Made by a program: the position numbers and the translations under genes. 64,000 bases of DNA from Tolypothrix sp. PCC 7712 (GTDB taxonomy: Bacteria; Cyanobacteriota; Cyanobacteriia; Cyanobacteriales; Nostocaceae): assembly GCF_025860405.1 (NCBI RefSeq), contig NZ_CP063785.1, forward strand, positions 7,131,390 to 7,195,389, read 5' to 3'. This document shows, piece by piece, positions 32,980 through 43,413 of the stretch. Under the pieces are notes generated by a model. It was not told the DNA's origin. It did not search any database and worked only from the letters and a program-made list of their open reading frames with translations. Each line of letters opens with the position of its first letter. Within the stretch, counting starts at the first letter, position 1.

Positions 32980-34269
32980 ATGAGCTTAGACGCTGGATTT
33001 CAATGGAATGCTGCTCAACAACTCGTCGATGAGTTGATGGTACAGACTACGCAAAAGCATCTGAGTGATGTGGAAATCCAAGTTTTGCAGGGTGCATGGG
33101 AAGGTAAAACCTATGAAGCGATCGCGGCTGAGTCTTATCTTACCGTGAAGTATGTTAGTGAAGTCGGCGGGCGATTGTGGCAATTGCTTTCAGAAGCACT
33201 CCAAGAAGAGGTGAAAAAAACCAATTTTCGCCAAGCCCTTCAGCGACGATGGCAAACCCATCAGCCCCAATCTTACCAGGGAATTAAGCATCAACCATCT
33301 CAGTGGGAATTTTGCTGTGCAGAGATTGATAAACCAGGGGCATTACTTCGTATTAAAGCACCGATTCAGTTTGGTAAAACCACACTTATGGCGCAAGTTC
33401 TCAAGTATGCTCAAAAACAAGGGTATCGAGCGATCGCTATCAATTTGCGGGATGCGGTTGCTGATGATTTTGACAGTTTAGATAGTTTCTTACAGTGGTT
33501 TATTGCCAGTGTCACCTATGCGCTGAATTTAACAGTGGATATGGAAACTCATTGGCGAAAAAGTTTAGGCAATAGCAAAATCAAGTCTAGAACTTATTTA
33601 CAAAAATATCTCTTAACTGATGATATCCCTTTAGTCATTGCCTTAGATGAAGTGGATCGTCTATTTGCTCATCAATTAATTGCTGGTGAATTTCTCGGAA
33701 TGCTGAGAACTTGGCATGAAGATGCTAAAACCAAATTGCTTTGGACTCAGTTACGTTTGATAGTTCTACACACTGAAGTTTACACCCAAATTGACATTAA
33801 CCAATCGCCATTTAACGCAGGTACAGAAATTCAGCTTACAGAACTAAATTCTACAGAAATCCTCACTTTACTAAATCAGTATCAATTGCACTGGAGTCAG
33901 CAAGAGATAAAAAAATTAACTGCAATTGTTGGCGGACATCCTTACCTTGTTACCTTGACTTTACAATTTCTGGCTCAAAACCCAACCTCCCTTGAGCAAT
34001 TGCTCAATACCGCAGCAACTCCCAATAGTATCTACCGCAGCCATCTAGAAAGACAATGGCATAAGCTACAAACTCATTCTCATTTACTTGCACCATTAAA
34101 AGCGATCGCCTCAGCTGATGCTGCTATTTCCATTCAACCGCACTTCTATCTCGATGATGTAGTGAAACTCTATGACTTGGGATTAATCCAGCTACAGCAA
34201 CACCAAGTATCTATACGCTACGAACTTTACCGTCAATATTTTCGTGAACGTTTGGGAATTCAAACATGA
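32980..34269 (+). CDS. AAA-like ATPase with N-terminal winged-helix-type region
   Basis: The 429-residue protein has an N-terminal region (1-90) with an HTH-like segment (LSDVEIQVLQGAWEGKTYEA, then IAAESYLTVKYVSEVGGRLW), then an AAA_35-type ATPase: Walker A IQFGKTTLM, Walker B IPLVIALDEVDRLF, and sensor-like LIVLHTEVY. A C-terminal winged-helix-like part follows. Such genes stand next to WD40, TIR or caspase effectors in cyanobacteria and are viewed as STAND-like conflict NTPases. It overlaps the next gene by four bases (ATGA). A related gene starts at 62638. Confidence 0.82.
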   Translation: MSLDAGFQWNAAQQLVDELMVQTTQKHLSDVEIQVLQGAWEGKTYEAIAAESYLTVKYVSEVGGRLWQLLSEALQEEVKKTNFRQALQRRWQTHQPQSYQGIKHQPSQWEFCCAEIDKPGALLRIKAPIQFGKTTLMAQVLKYAQKQGYRAIAINLRDAVADDFDSLDSFLQWFIASVTYALNLTVDMETHWRKSLGNSKIKSRTYLQKYLLTDDIPLVIALDEVDRLFAHQLIAGEFLGMLRTWHEDAKTKLLWTQLRLIVLHTEVYTQIDINQSPFNAGTEIQLTELNSTEILTLLNQYQLHWSQQEIKKLTAIVGGHPYLVTLTLQFLAQNPTSLEQLLNTAATPNSIYRSHLERQWHKLQTHSHLLAPLKAIASADAAISIQPHFYLDDVVKLYDLGLIQLQQHQVSIRYELYRQYFRERLGIQT

Positions 34270-37200
34270 ACAATTACAACCATTATCAAGTCGGTGGTAG
34301 TTTACGAGAAGGTACTGAAATTTACGTTCATCGTCAAGCCGATAGTGATTTATATACAGGACTAAAAGCGGGAATATTTTGCTATGTTCTCAACTCTAGA
34401 CAGATGGGTAAATCAAGTTTACGAGTGCGTACCATGTCGCGCTTACAGTCAGAAGGATTTGTTTGTATTGCCTTTGAAATGCGTGAACTCTGCGTTTATC
34501 AAGTGAGTGCAGATGAATTTTATGGTGGATTTGTCAGCCATTTCGCTAGTGAACTCAACATTGAAATTGATTTAGAATCTTGGTGGTCTCAAAATGCTTT
34601 GCTACATCCATTTTTACGGCTGAGTAAATTTGTGGAAGAAGTTTTATTAGCAAACATATCTCAGCAAATTATCGTTTTTGTAGATGAAATTGACAGTATT
34701 CTCAATCTAGAATTTAAGGATGATTTTTTTGCTTTTGTAAGAGCCTGCTACAACAAACGCGCTGATAAACCCCAATTTCAGCGATTAACCTTTGCCCTAT
34801 TTGGTGTGGCGACACCCACTGATTTAATCGCCGATAATAAATTTACACCACTAAATGTAGATAGTCGCGCCATCGAACTTACAGGTTTTCAATTGTCTGA
34901 AGCCAAACCCCTGGAACAAGGCTTAATTGAGGTGGCTGCAAATCCTACCAAGGTGATGGCAGAAATTTTAGCTTGGACTGGTGGACAACCATTTTTAACT
35001 CAATGGTTATGTCAACTAATTAATACATCAAATACTTTTATTGCATCGGGATGGGAAAATTCAGCAGTAGAAGCGATTGTGCGATCGCAAATGATCGAAC
35101 ATTGGTTAGCAAATGATCGACAGCAGCATTTTCAAACAATTCGCGATCGCATTCTCCACAATAAATCTTTGGCTTGTTGGTCATTAGGACTTTATCAGCA
35201 ATTGCTCAATCAAGGGGAACTTTCGGCTGAAGATAGCTGGGAGTTGATGCAGTTGTGTCTTTCTGGTTTGGTTGTCAAACGTCAAGGCAAATTGAGTATC
35301 TATAACCGCATCTACGCCACCGTCTTTGATTATACCTGGACAGAACAAGCTTTGCGTGCTATCCGTCCCTATGGTGCAGAAATCGCCGCTTGGGAAATTT
35401 CTCAAGATGCTAAATATTTACTGCAAAATGAAGCATTACAGTGGGCGTTGGTTTGGGCAAAAGGATTGAGTTTGAGTCATAGTGATTATCAATTTTTGTC
35501 TGCTAGTCAAGCCCAAGAACTAGCGATCGCCCAATCCAAAACCCAAACAGCGATACAACAAGAAACTCAAGCAATTCAGCGATTAAAAACCGTACAACAT
35601 CAAACCAAAAAACGATTGCGAATTGGGGCGATCGCGCTTTCTGCGGCTGTAATTAGCACCATCGGCACGTTTTTCTATTTCCAGCAATCAGAGCAGCAAC
35701 TCAAAACTAATGCAGATATCTTAAATTTAGAACGAGAAGGAAGCCGAATTTTGCAAGTGCGTGCAGATGGGAACCAACTGAAGGATTTGCTAGGGGCGAT
35801 GAAATCAGCGCAAAGACTCAAACAATTGACCAAACAGCATTCTTTTAAACATTTACCCACCCACACGCCTTTATTTGCCCTACAAACTGTTCTTGCCACG
35901 ATTAATGAGCAGAATCGTTGGCATCTAGATAGTCCGGCGGTAGCGATCGCTTTTAGCCGTGATGGACAACAGTTAGCAACTGGAGGAGAAGACGGGGCGA
36001 TAACTCTTTGGACAATACAGGGAAAGAAAATTCAGACAATCAAAACTCACAAAACTAAAACTCTCCAAGGCTTCCCGATTTCCATTACTTCTTTGAGTTT
36101 TAGTCCTGATGGTCAGTATATTTTATCTGCTGACTCCGACTATGAAATCCAGGTTTGGCATCTCAAAACAGGTACTCTTGTCAATAAGCTAAAACTCGAT
36201 CATGAAAATCTTACCAATGTCCGGTTCACAAATGATAACAATATTGTAGTAGTCAACGCCTTTGGCAAAGTTGCAGTCTTGAATTTGCAATGGAAATTAC
36301 TTTATACAAGGCAAATTGCTCCACCTCAACAGGGTATTAACCTTACCATTAGTTTAGAAGGCGATGCGATTGTGTTTATCAATGCCCAAGGAAAACCGGA
36401 AGTTAGAGACATTAAAACTGGTGCGTTAATCAAAACCTATCCTAACATCAACCATAATTTAGGCAATAACCTTTGGCACAATTTCCGCACCAAAGATGGC
36501 GCTTACATTTCCGCAAATCTCAACAGCCTCAAATTATGGCATCCAGACGGAACTTTACAAGCAGAAATCAAAACTCATCAACTGCTAGTTTCTGGTTTTA
36601 GTTCTAGCTTTGATGGTTCTGTCATCGCCACAAGTCATCCAGATGGGATGCTGAAACTCTGGAAAATCCATCCTCAAAAAATCTCGACTCCATTGACACC
36701 ACAAATACAAACTCCCCGTGTGGTTGTGGGAAATCAGCAACGCATCAACCGCATACAACTACCGGGTGAGAAACTAAAAATTGCCGGGGCAAAATCTGAT
36801 GCCCAAAATAGAATTATGGATGCGACTCTGAGTCCTGATGGACAGACAATTGCTGCCACAAAATTCAATGGAGAAATGACGTTATATAAGGCAGATGGCA
36901 GCGAAATCACAACAATACAAACTAATCTACCAGAAAGTATTATTAAATTTAGTCCCGATGGTTCGCGTTTAGTTTTGTTATCTATTCGTCAGCAAAAAAT
37001 ACAATTCAGGTTAGCGAATGGGGATCTAATTCAAGAAATGGATGCGGCTCATTATAAGCCAGGAATCGAATTTAGTTCTGATGGCAAAGAGTTGGCAATT
37101 TCTGGTAATCAACCCGATAAAATCCAACTTTGGAGTAGGGAAGGTAAATTTTTAAAGACTATCAAAGATGCCGATTCGCTCTACTTTAGCCCCAACAATC

Positions 37201-37841
37201 AAACCTATATAACAGTAACTTCTAGCAATAACCCCATACCCACCCTGCGCCTGTGGAGAAGAGACGGAAAACTGCTCAAAACCTTATCAGGACAACCCCA
37301 TGAACTCACAGCAATGGGATTTTCCCCCAGTGGGCAATTTATGGTTGGCGATCGCTTTGGTAAACTAGTAATTTGGTCGGCTGAGGGTAATCTCATCCAA
37401 ACCCTCAATCATGGCGCAGCGATTATTGATATCGCTCACCGTAACGACGGAAAGCAGTTGGCGACGGTGGGAATTGATCAAAATATCAAAGTTTGGCGTT
37501 CTGATGGTACGCTCATTCACACACTTGAAACTAATCAAATTGGTCGCTTTGAATTTAGCCCAAACGGGCAATTGTTGATTGCCAAGACTATCGATAGCAC
37601 AATCCATATCTGGCAAGCCGACGGTACACCCATCACTCGCATCCCTATGGGTGGGGCATTTAATTCATTCCTCAATTTTACCCCAGATGGCAACCGTTTG
37701 ATTTCTAGTAGTGGGTCAATGCTCTATTCTTGGAACTTGAATCTTGACGATCTCCTCACCCAAGGTTGCAATTGGCTGGGCGACTATTTCCAGAACCATC
37801 CCCAACAGTTGCTGCAACTCCCATCTTGTCGTAACCAATAG
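34266..37841 (+). CDS. AAA-like ATPase fused to WD40-type beta-propeller
   Basis: The 1191-residue protein has an AAA_35 domain at 1-330 (P-loop NSRQMGKSSL, Walker B IIVFVDEIDSIL). A helical region follows with a Q-rich coiled coil (about 420-455) and one membrane segment at about 456-475 (LRIGAIALSAAVISTIGTFF). About eleven or more WD40-type repeats fill 560-1180 (FSRDGQQLATGGEDGAITLW, FSPDGQYILSADSDYEIQVW). The blades should sense a ligand or partner, and the ATPase should act as a switch. It is translated together with the upstream AAA-like gene. The effector is not fused; the caspase-like gene at 38101-40116, convergent, may serve (inference). Confidence 0.85.
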   Translation: MNNYNHYQVGGSLREGTEIYVHRQADSDLYTGLKAGIFCYVLNSRQMGKSSLRVRTMSRLQSEGFVCIAFEMRELCVYQVSADEFYGGFVSHFASELNIEIDLESWWSQNALLHPFLRLSKFVEEVLLANISQQIIVFVDEIDSILNLEFKDDFFAFVRACYNKRADKPQFQRLTFALFGVATPTDLIADNKFTPLNVDSRAIELTGFQLSEAKPLEQGLIEVAANPTKVMAEILAWTGGQPFLTQWLCQLINTSNTFIASGWENSAVEAIVRSQMIEHWLANDRQQHFQTIRDRILHNKSLACWSLGLYQQLLNQGELSAEDSWELMQLCLSGLVVKRQGKLSIYNRIYATVFDYTWTEQALRAIRPYGAEIAAWEISQDAKYLLQNEALQWALVWAKGLSLSHSDYQFLSASQAQELAIAQSKTQTAIQQETQAIQRLKTVQHQTKKRLRIGAIALSAAVISTIGTFFYFQQSEQQLKTNADILNLEREGSRILQVRADGNQLKDLLGAMKSAQRLKQLTKQHSFKHLPTHTPLFALQTVLATINEQNRWHLDSPAVAIAFSRDGQQLATGGEDGAITLWTIQGKKIQTIKTHKTKTLQGFPISITSLSFSPDGQYILSADSDYEIQVWHLKTGTLVNKLKLDHENLTNVRFTNDNNIVVVNAFGKVAVLNLQWKLLYTRQIAPPQQGINLTISLEGDAIVFINAQGKPEVRDIKTGALIKTYPNINHNLGNNLWHNFRTKDGAYISANLNSLKLWHPDGTLQAEIKTHQLLVSGFSSSFDGSVIATSHPDGMLKLWKIHPQKISTPLTPQIQTPRVVVGNQQRINRIQLPGEKLKIAGAKSDAQNRIMDATLSPDGQTIAATKFNGEMTLYKADGSEITTIQTNLPESIIKFSPDGSRLVLLSIRQQKIQFRLANGDLIQEMDAAHYKPGIEFSSDGKELAISGNQPDKIQLWSREGKFLKTIKDADSLYFSPNNQTYITVTSSNNPIPTLRLWRRDGKLLKTLSGQPHELTAMGFSPSGQFMVGDRFGKLVIWSAEGNLIQTLNHGAAIIDIAHRNDGKQLATVGIDQNIKVWRSDGTLIHTLETNQIGRFEFSPNGQLLIAKTIDSTIHIWQADGTPITRIPMGGAFNSFLNFTPDGNRLISSSGSMLYSWNLNLDDLLTQGCNWLGDYFQNHPQQLLQLPSCRNQ

Positions 37842-37894
37842 CTGAAAAGTACAGGCTTTCAAGCTATGCAAAATAGCAACCTTTATTTTTTCAT

Positions 37895-38020
37895 AGGACT
37901 TACGCAAAAGTCACGTAATTACGTCATTACGAGCGCAGCGACGTAATCGCCTGAGATTCTGGGATTGCTTCCCTACACTTCGTTCCAGTCGCAATGACAA
38001 ATTTTGCTTGCGTAAGTCCT
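37895..38020. mobile_element. MITE with AGGACTTACGCA ends, second copy
   Basis: The 126-bp element begins AGGACTTACGCAAAAG and ends CTTGCGTAAGTCCT. It shares its ends and inner words (GGATTGCTTCCCTACA, TCGCAATGACA) with the copy at 13572-13714. No clear target duplication remains. It lies between the convergent WD40 and caspase genes. Confidence 0.7.
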
Positions 38021-38100
38021 GTTTCAGCATCTGTAATGGATCACCAAAAATTAAGGGTTGTAGCTTCTGAAATTGTTGAACTTTATTATTTTGAACTCTG

Positions 38101-40116
38101 TTATGGCCTAGGGCGCACTGTAGTAATTTGGATTTGACTGGTAATCCAGTCATCATAGAATTCTTCTTTCTCTGGTACGGCTCTCAAATCACGAGATTGG
38201 ACGCGCTTCATTAAACGGTTTAAGGTTCCACGTCCTCGTCCTACTGCTCTTTCCGGGAAGAAAGGCAAATCTAGTTCATTTTGTCTGAGTAAGGTAGCAT
38301 CAAACTCAGCAGTGCTAACAATCAGCTTGAGAATATCTTGGCTTTGAGTGATTCCCTGCTGCCAAAGTTTTTCTCGCACAGTAGGATAGATGTTTGCACC
38401 TCCTAATGCCCAAGCTTCTTCTCCTGGTTTGAGCCAAACACCTCCAGTTTCTAATAATTCTGGAATCACTGCATAGCTATCTGTTAAATCTAGGAGGGCA
38501 CAAAACAGTTCTTGATTGCTAGTATTTTTGAGTTTGAGTTTAAAAGCGGGGCCTTTCCATCTACCATTTTGCAGTTGATAATGCAAGTTAATTTGAGGAG
38601 CTTTCAGTTCTTGCCCTTCTTGATAAATTACTATTTGCACTGCATCGGAGGGAATACTACTGGTAGCGGGGCTGGAGAGTTCAGCAATGTTTGTCCAACG
38701 GGTAATATGCTGTAATCGCTCAATTGCTTGCAAGGCATTTTTTTCTGTATAACCCTGAATTGGTGCAACCAATGGGCGATCGTCGGCTGGGCGAGTAATT
38801 GCATATTGTCCATTACGCGCCAGTAACTTAAATTCCGCCTCTTCCGGAGTTGCAACTTCCCTCAAATAGAGCCAGGGCTGGTTTCTGGTGCTAATTGTCA
38901 GTAAGGCGGTGCGGGCTAATTCTACTCCTGCTGGCTCACCAGTAATCACAACTCCTTTAGGTGGTAAAGGTAGACTAGCGATCGCAGCTTTAAAAGTCAT
39001 CTCTGGTTCTAAAGCTGCAATACCGCTAATCTGCACTAGACTCAGATGTGGCATAACTGCGATCACTTTAGCTTCACCTATAGCTGCGGACAATTTCTCC
39101 ATCTGTTCGGGGGAACTGTCAAAGGGGAATAATGCCAGTAAAGTTGTTTCATTCCCAGAGGGTTGGGGAATTCCATGAACCGTACCCCCATCAACTACCC
39201 ACTGATACTCTTTGTGATAACTGACAGTTAGGTAGGGTTGATGTTGAGCGATCGCTCCTCCTAAAAAGGGTTGTTCTATATCATCTAATTCTGTGGCTTC
39301 TAATTGCGGAGATTGCGCTAAAACTTTACTCTGAACTAAAGCATGGGTACGTTTGAATAAATCTCTATAAGTTAAACTGCCATTGGCTTTTTTCAAAGTA
39401 TCTACTAGGAAGTAAGAAAATGCTCCCCGGCGTTGCCCATTGATAGTATATTCTTTCGCTGTTTCGCGATCGCGACAAGCTGCTAGAAAAATATGTTTTG
39501 CTCGTGGTAAATTCCAACCTGTGGTTTTTTTTAGCAGACTGCGTTCAGTTAATAGTTGTTCAGCTTCTAAATGAGACACAATGTAGCTTTCTAATGGACG
39601 TTTTCTGCGATCAATAGGAGCTTTCCGCACTGCAGTATCTGCTTCAATATCACCACGCGTGCCCGAACTGGAGTGGCAGCAGTCCATAATAATCGTAATG
39701 TGAGGATTTTTCTGGGCAATCTCTGCAATCAGCTTTGCTATTTCCTTATCTGCCAAACCCCATCCCCCCGGACTCATACTGTCGTAACAAACCAGTGTTT
39801 CATTGAGTCTGTCTGGCTCTATAGTCCAATACTCTTGCGGGGCTTCTTCTTGAGAACCATGTCCTGCATAATAAAAAAACGCTACATCTTCGCTTTCCGC
39901 TTGACACAAATGTTGGCGAAAACCATTAATGATCGCCTCCCGAGTCGCATCTTTATTTAAAAGTGTACGTAAATGAAGCTGATATCCATCGCTATCTACC
40001 CGTCCTTCTAAATACTCTTTGATTGCAGTTACATCGTTTACACAACCCTGCAATGGAGAAACAGGACGTACATATTCATCAATTCCAACCAGCAAAGCAT
40101 ATAAATTACGCGTCAT
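38101..40116 (-). CDS. Caspase-like (peptidase C14) protease
   Basis: The 671-residue protein has an N-terminal caspase p20-type domain (1-250) starting MTRNLYALLVGIDEYVRPVS. The catalytic His is in FFYYAGHGSQEE and the Cys in IIMDCCHSSSGTRG, so the dyad is intact. A later region (about 330-660) has beta-rich segments without a motif I know; similar tails are common in cyanobacterial caspase-family proteins. Metacaspase-like enzymes of this group cut after basic residues and are linked to cell death and to STAND NTPases. The first 72 codons and about 980 bp upstream are duplicated at 48684-49873. No signal peptide is seen, so it should be cytoplasmic. Confidence 0.9.
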   Translation of the reverse strand: MTRNLYALLVGIDEYVRPVSPLQGCVNDVTAIKEYLEGRVDSDGYQLHLRTLLNKDATREAIINGFRQHLCQAESEDVAFFYYAGHGSQEEAPQEYWTIEPDRLNETLVCYDSMSPGGWGLADKEIAKLIAEIAQKNPHITIIMDCCHSSSGTRGDIEADTAVRKAPIDRRKRPLESYIVSHLEAEQLLTERSLLKKTTGWNLPRAKHIFLAACRDRETAKEYTINGQRRGAFSYFLVDTLKKANGSLTYRDLFKRTHALVQSKVLAQSPQLEATELDDIEQPFLGGAIAQHQPYLTVSYHKEYQWVVDGGTVHGIPQPSGNETTLLALFPFDSSPEQMEKLSAAIGEAKVIAVMPHLSLVQISGIAALEPEMTFKAAIASLPLPPKGVVITGEPAGVELARTALLTISTRNQPWLYLREVATPEEAEFKLLARNGQYAITRPADDRPLVAPIQGYTEKNALQAIERLQHITRWTNIAELSSPATSSIPSDAVQIVIYQEGQELKAPQINLHYQLQNGRWKGPAFKLKLKNTSNQELFCALLDLTDSYAVIPELLETGGVWLKPGEEAWALGGANIYPTVREKLWQQGITQSQDILKLIVSTAEFDATLLRQNELDLPFFPERAVGRGRGTLNRLMKRVQSRDLRAVPEKEEFYDDWITSQIQITTVRPRP

Positions 40117-41093
40117 AGTCTTTTGTTGACGTTCTAGTTCAATTAGTTAAATTTGTCTAATTTCTGTTTTGATTTACTCTGCTCAAATCTGGCTAGCTCA
40201 TAGTTAGCCCACACAAACTATGAGTAGTAGCTCCATACGTCTTAACTCGTATGCAACACAATTTATATAGCTACTATTTTCCTAGAGATGATGCTCGTAC
40301 AAATTTACAGAACAGCATTTAAGAGTATATTAACAGCATTAGCAAATTTACGATAGTAATTTACTATAAGAAAATTTAATTTATATAATTGCTATTCCCG
40401 AGTTACTGCACATAGAATAATCGATTGTATTACACCAGCACTGCTTAAGGTTGCAATAGCAGTATTAGCAAATCAAAATCATAAGTAAAACTTTGCCTGT
40501 TCCCGTCAGTAATATATTTATGGGGGTGAAGTTGCAAGTATTTATATTCCCAAAGCTGGGAATTGATGCCATTGTTGGATATGAGATTATGGCGTAGTTG
40601 AGGGACAAAATTACTGCTATGACTAGCTATAAATCCCAAATTATTAATGATAATCATTATATAATTGGCATAAATTTTATTATTTGGCACGGCGATCATG
40701 AATGGCTAATGAGGCTAAAACCTTATTTAATCAAGGCTTTTGGACTGCGATCGCATCTGTAATTTTGAGTCAGTTCACATAATTTTGTAGAGTAACTCCC
40801 TCCTATACACAGAGATAGTTTGTCTTTTTTATGCATAGAATACAGCTACCATACTCTAGATATTGTACAGCAAATGACTTCAAATCATGCTTTTGTTACG
40901 CAACAACAAAAATATTTTTATCATATTAATCTTATTTTCTATGACTTATGGGTTTTTGTATGAGAATTTATATGAGATTAATATGAGATTACTCAGTAGG
41001 ATAATTGTTAAAATCAAAAGTAAGTGCGAATTATTGATTTGAAAAATCATTCAAGACTTTTCTTAACAAGGCTTGAATAATTTACTAATTGAA
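39901..41093. repeat. Segmental duplication, copy A (caspase 5' end plus upstream DNA)
   Basis: About 1.19 kb matches 48684-49873 at high but imperfect similarity, from TTGACACA-ATGTTGGCGA inside the caspase gene to TTTACTAATTGAA upstream. The non-coding part contains a frame conserved in both copies on either strand (minus 40445-40699 here, 49260-49490 in copy B), so a small gene or RNA cannot be excluded. The rest of 40117-41230 has no gene I can support. Confidence 0.85.
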
Positions 41094-41230
41094 TATTTGG
41101 AGGATTTAGAAAATTAACATGACAATCAACTATCAAATTATAATTACGAATGATTTGAAGCTTTAATAGCTCAAGATACAATAATCCCCAAGCAGATGTT
41201 TTTCCCTTTTATGGGGTTAGAGCAATCGCT

Positions 41231-41664
41231 TAAGCTGTTCCACATTTAACTTGTATAGATTGGGCGGGCGTTGTACAAATACCTCGCGCCCTCATCCCCT
41301 AACCCCTTCTCCCCGAGGAGAAGGGGAACTAAATCTCTTGCACCCACAGGGAGAGGGGCTGGGGGTGAGGGCTAAACCTAGCAACCAAGAGGGTTTCACG
41401 TTAAGTTGACACCACTGGCAAGATGCCCAACGCCACTTGCTACAACGCGGGGAACCCGCGCAACACAGTGGCTCCCCCACAAGAAATATACAATTTCAGA
41501 TTATGCAAACTAGATTTGGTTTCAATACTTGTCGGTTAAGGGCAAAAGGGGAAGGAGAAAAGGGGCAAGAAAAAACCTTTAACCCTTACCCTTTCACCTT
41601 TTCCCCAAACCCAATTCCGAGTTGAAAATCCTTAACCGAGCAGTATTGGATTTGGTTTAGCTTA
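41231..41664. repeat. Dispersed palindromic repeat, copy 2, carrying nested insertions
   Basis: This is the same outer sequence as 14211-14483, with two extra pieces. One lies at about 41268-41420 and is a CCCTCATCCCC / GGGGTGAGGG palindrome typical of cyanobacteria. The other is the MITE at 41523-41648. Confidence 0.7.
41523..41648. mobile_element. MITE, 126 bp, with 19-bp ends and 10-bp target duplication
   Basis: The ends are CAATACTTGTCGGTTAAGG and, reversed, CAATACTGCTCGGTTAAGG (17 of 19 identical). The flanks are GATTTGGTTT on both sides (41513-41522 and 41649-41658). Copy 1 of the host repeat has a single GATTTGGTTT at 14467-14476, which is the empty site. No coding capacity. The region 41665-41915 holds more purine/pyrimidine-rich inverted repeats and no gene. 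Confidence 0.85.
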
Positions 41665-41915
41665 AATGGAGGAGAAAATAGAGGTAAACATAATCTCTTT
41701 TTGTCTATGTATTCTTTAAAACTGAGTGGTGTGGCTTTGAAAAACTCCTTGGTAATGAATTGACGATCGCTTGCAGATATATTAAACCTAGTAGTCTGCC
41801 AACCCAAAAATGTTAGGTGGAGGTTGGGGAAAGGTTAAAGGGAAAAGGGTAAGGGACAAAAACCTTTCACCTTTCCCCTTTCCCCTTTACCCCGCCAAGG
41901 CAACTTGGCGTACTA

Positions 41916-42953
41916 CTAGGTTAAATTCACCAAATTTAACAAATCGTGCCAATTAGCACCTAGCCATGCAGTAATTTTAGTGATATGGGGCTGAAGTCTT
42001 CCTATTGTAGATGCAAACCCTTCGGCTTTTTTGGCGTATTTCAAAGCTCGGTTTAATGCATCACCTACCTCATCTTTATCTGGCTGTGGCTTATTTAGCT
42101 CCTCTTGGGCATCTTCAAAGGCATTATCAATTTTACGACGGTCTGAGGTTTCTAATTTCGCTATAATCTCACGTAAGGCGTTGATTTCTGCCTCTATGTT
42201 GACAGTTGCAGGTGCGGGTAAACTGACTTGTTGAAAATTGATGTTTGCAGTGTTGCTATCTCCTGTTTGAATTGCGCTACCAGTGGCATTACCCCCAATC
42301 GAAATTGAAAGGTTTTGCCCGCCTTTGTTGTCATGATTCATACTATTAGAGTCATCAAATTTCGCTGGATTTGTTAGTTTTTCAATCTGATAACGCCGTC
42401 GCCGAATTTTTATTTCTGGGGTTGCGTATTCGGGAATTCCCTGCAAGTCAATGGAGGTACAACCCATTTGAAAACAATCTTCATAATTCATTCCAGCCCC
42501 GAAAGCAGTATAAAATCCGATGCTAAATTTAATTGCTGCTTGATCCCCAATCGCTTGATTCATCCCCACCACGCAATCAATATGTTGGTGAATTGCTGTG
42601 GCTTGTTCCTCGCTGTAGCAGGCGTTGAGTAACACACATTCAACTTTTTGCTGAAACAAATCAAATAGCTTTGCCAGGGCTTGAGTACTGACAAGTTGCG
42701 CGTTGCCAAAATTATCTTCCAAGGCTAATCCATCAGTACCAGAACCATGTCCGGAGAAGTGAACAATTGTTGGTTGATGGTGAGACAGGAAGCGGGTTAA
42801 ATCATCTACTCTTACCGCAGATTCTGTGATGATTTGAAATTCGTCTCTGTGGGGAGATATGGCAAGTGTGTTTTTGATTTCCCGCACTTCTTCATCTAGG
42901 CGCAGATTTGCTGTGTTTTTAGGGTTAGCGGAGAGGATGAGGATTTTTTTCAC
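41916..42953 (-). CDS. CHAT-type protease with GGN motif and helical tail
   Basis: The 345-residue protein begins MKKILILSANPKNTANLRLD, the start of many CHAT proteases. The catalytic His is in IVHFSGHGSG and the Cys in CVLLNACYSEEQA. After residue 215 comes SISIGGNATGSAIQTGDSN, a short glycine-rich beta motif, then helices (about 250-320) and a hydrophobic end (ITAWLGANWHDLLNLVNL) that may be an effector-associated or membrane-facing module. The glycine-rich motif also starts the STAND NTPase-WD40 protein at 45028-48630. CHAT proteases are caspase relatives used in bacterial death-like responses. It stands alone; the upstream gene pair is divergent. Confidence 0.85.
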   Translation of the reverse strand: MKKILILSANPKNTANLRLDEEVREIKNTLAISPHRDEFQIITESAVRVDDLTRFLSHHQPTIVHFSGHGSGTDGLALEDNFGNAQLVSTQALAKLFDLFQQKVECVLLNACYSEEQATAIHQHIDCVVGMNQAIGDQAAIKFSIGFYTAFGAGMNYEDCFQMGCTSIDLQGIPEYATPEIKIRRRRYQIEKLTNPAKFDDSNSMNHDNKGGQNLSISIGGNATGSAIQTGDSNTANINFQQVSLPAPATVNIEAEINALREIIAKLETSDRRKIDNAFEDAQEELNKPQPDKDEVGDALNRALKYAKKAEGFASTIGRLQPHITKITAWLGANWHDLLNLVNLT

Positions 42954-43413
42954 GGTGTTATTTGATATGGTTTTTTAATATGTGCTCGAAATTTTAATAC
43001 AGATTAAATATATATTTTCCGAAATTTTGTAAAATATACGTCTCAGTACACGGTATCTACAATCTTTCTGTGTATCAGTAAAAAAACAAGAAAATATACA
43101 TTTATTACTTAAGCAAATTAATATTAGCTATTGCTTTGAGGTTATTACAGCCATTCTTTGGCACTAAAAAGAAACATGTATATTTAATTTTTGATTACTA
43201 CTTAGATTCCATTTAATTTTGGAAAAAACTCAATGAGCGTGATTGCATTTACGAAACAATGGACATTATAGCCGATGAGCTTTTAGATACTTAATGGTAA
43301 AATTGTGTTTGTACTACACTCCTAAGCTTTTTCAACAAAAGTTTAATGTGTTTATGCGAAAGTTCTACTCTCCGTGAACAGTTCACAATTTGAATTAATC
43401 AGGGGTATTCAAA
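42954..43413. other. AT-rich divergent promoter region
   Basis: This gap lies between the divergent CHAT gene and the RRM gene. It is AT-rich, with no reading frame I support and no repeat that I recognise. It should hold both promoters. Confidence 0.4.
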
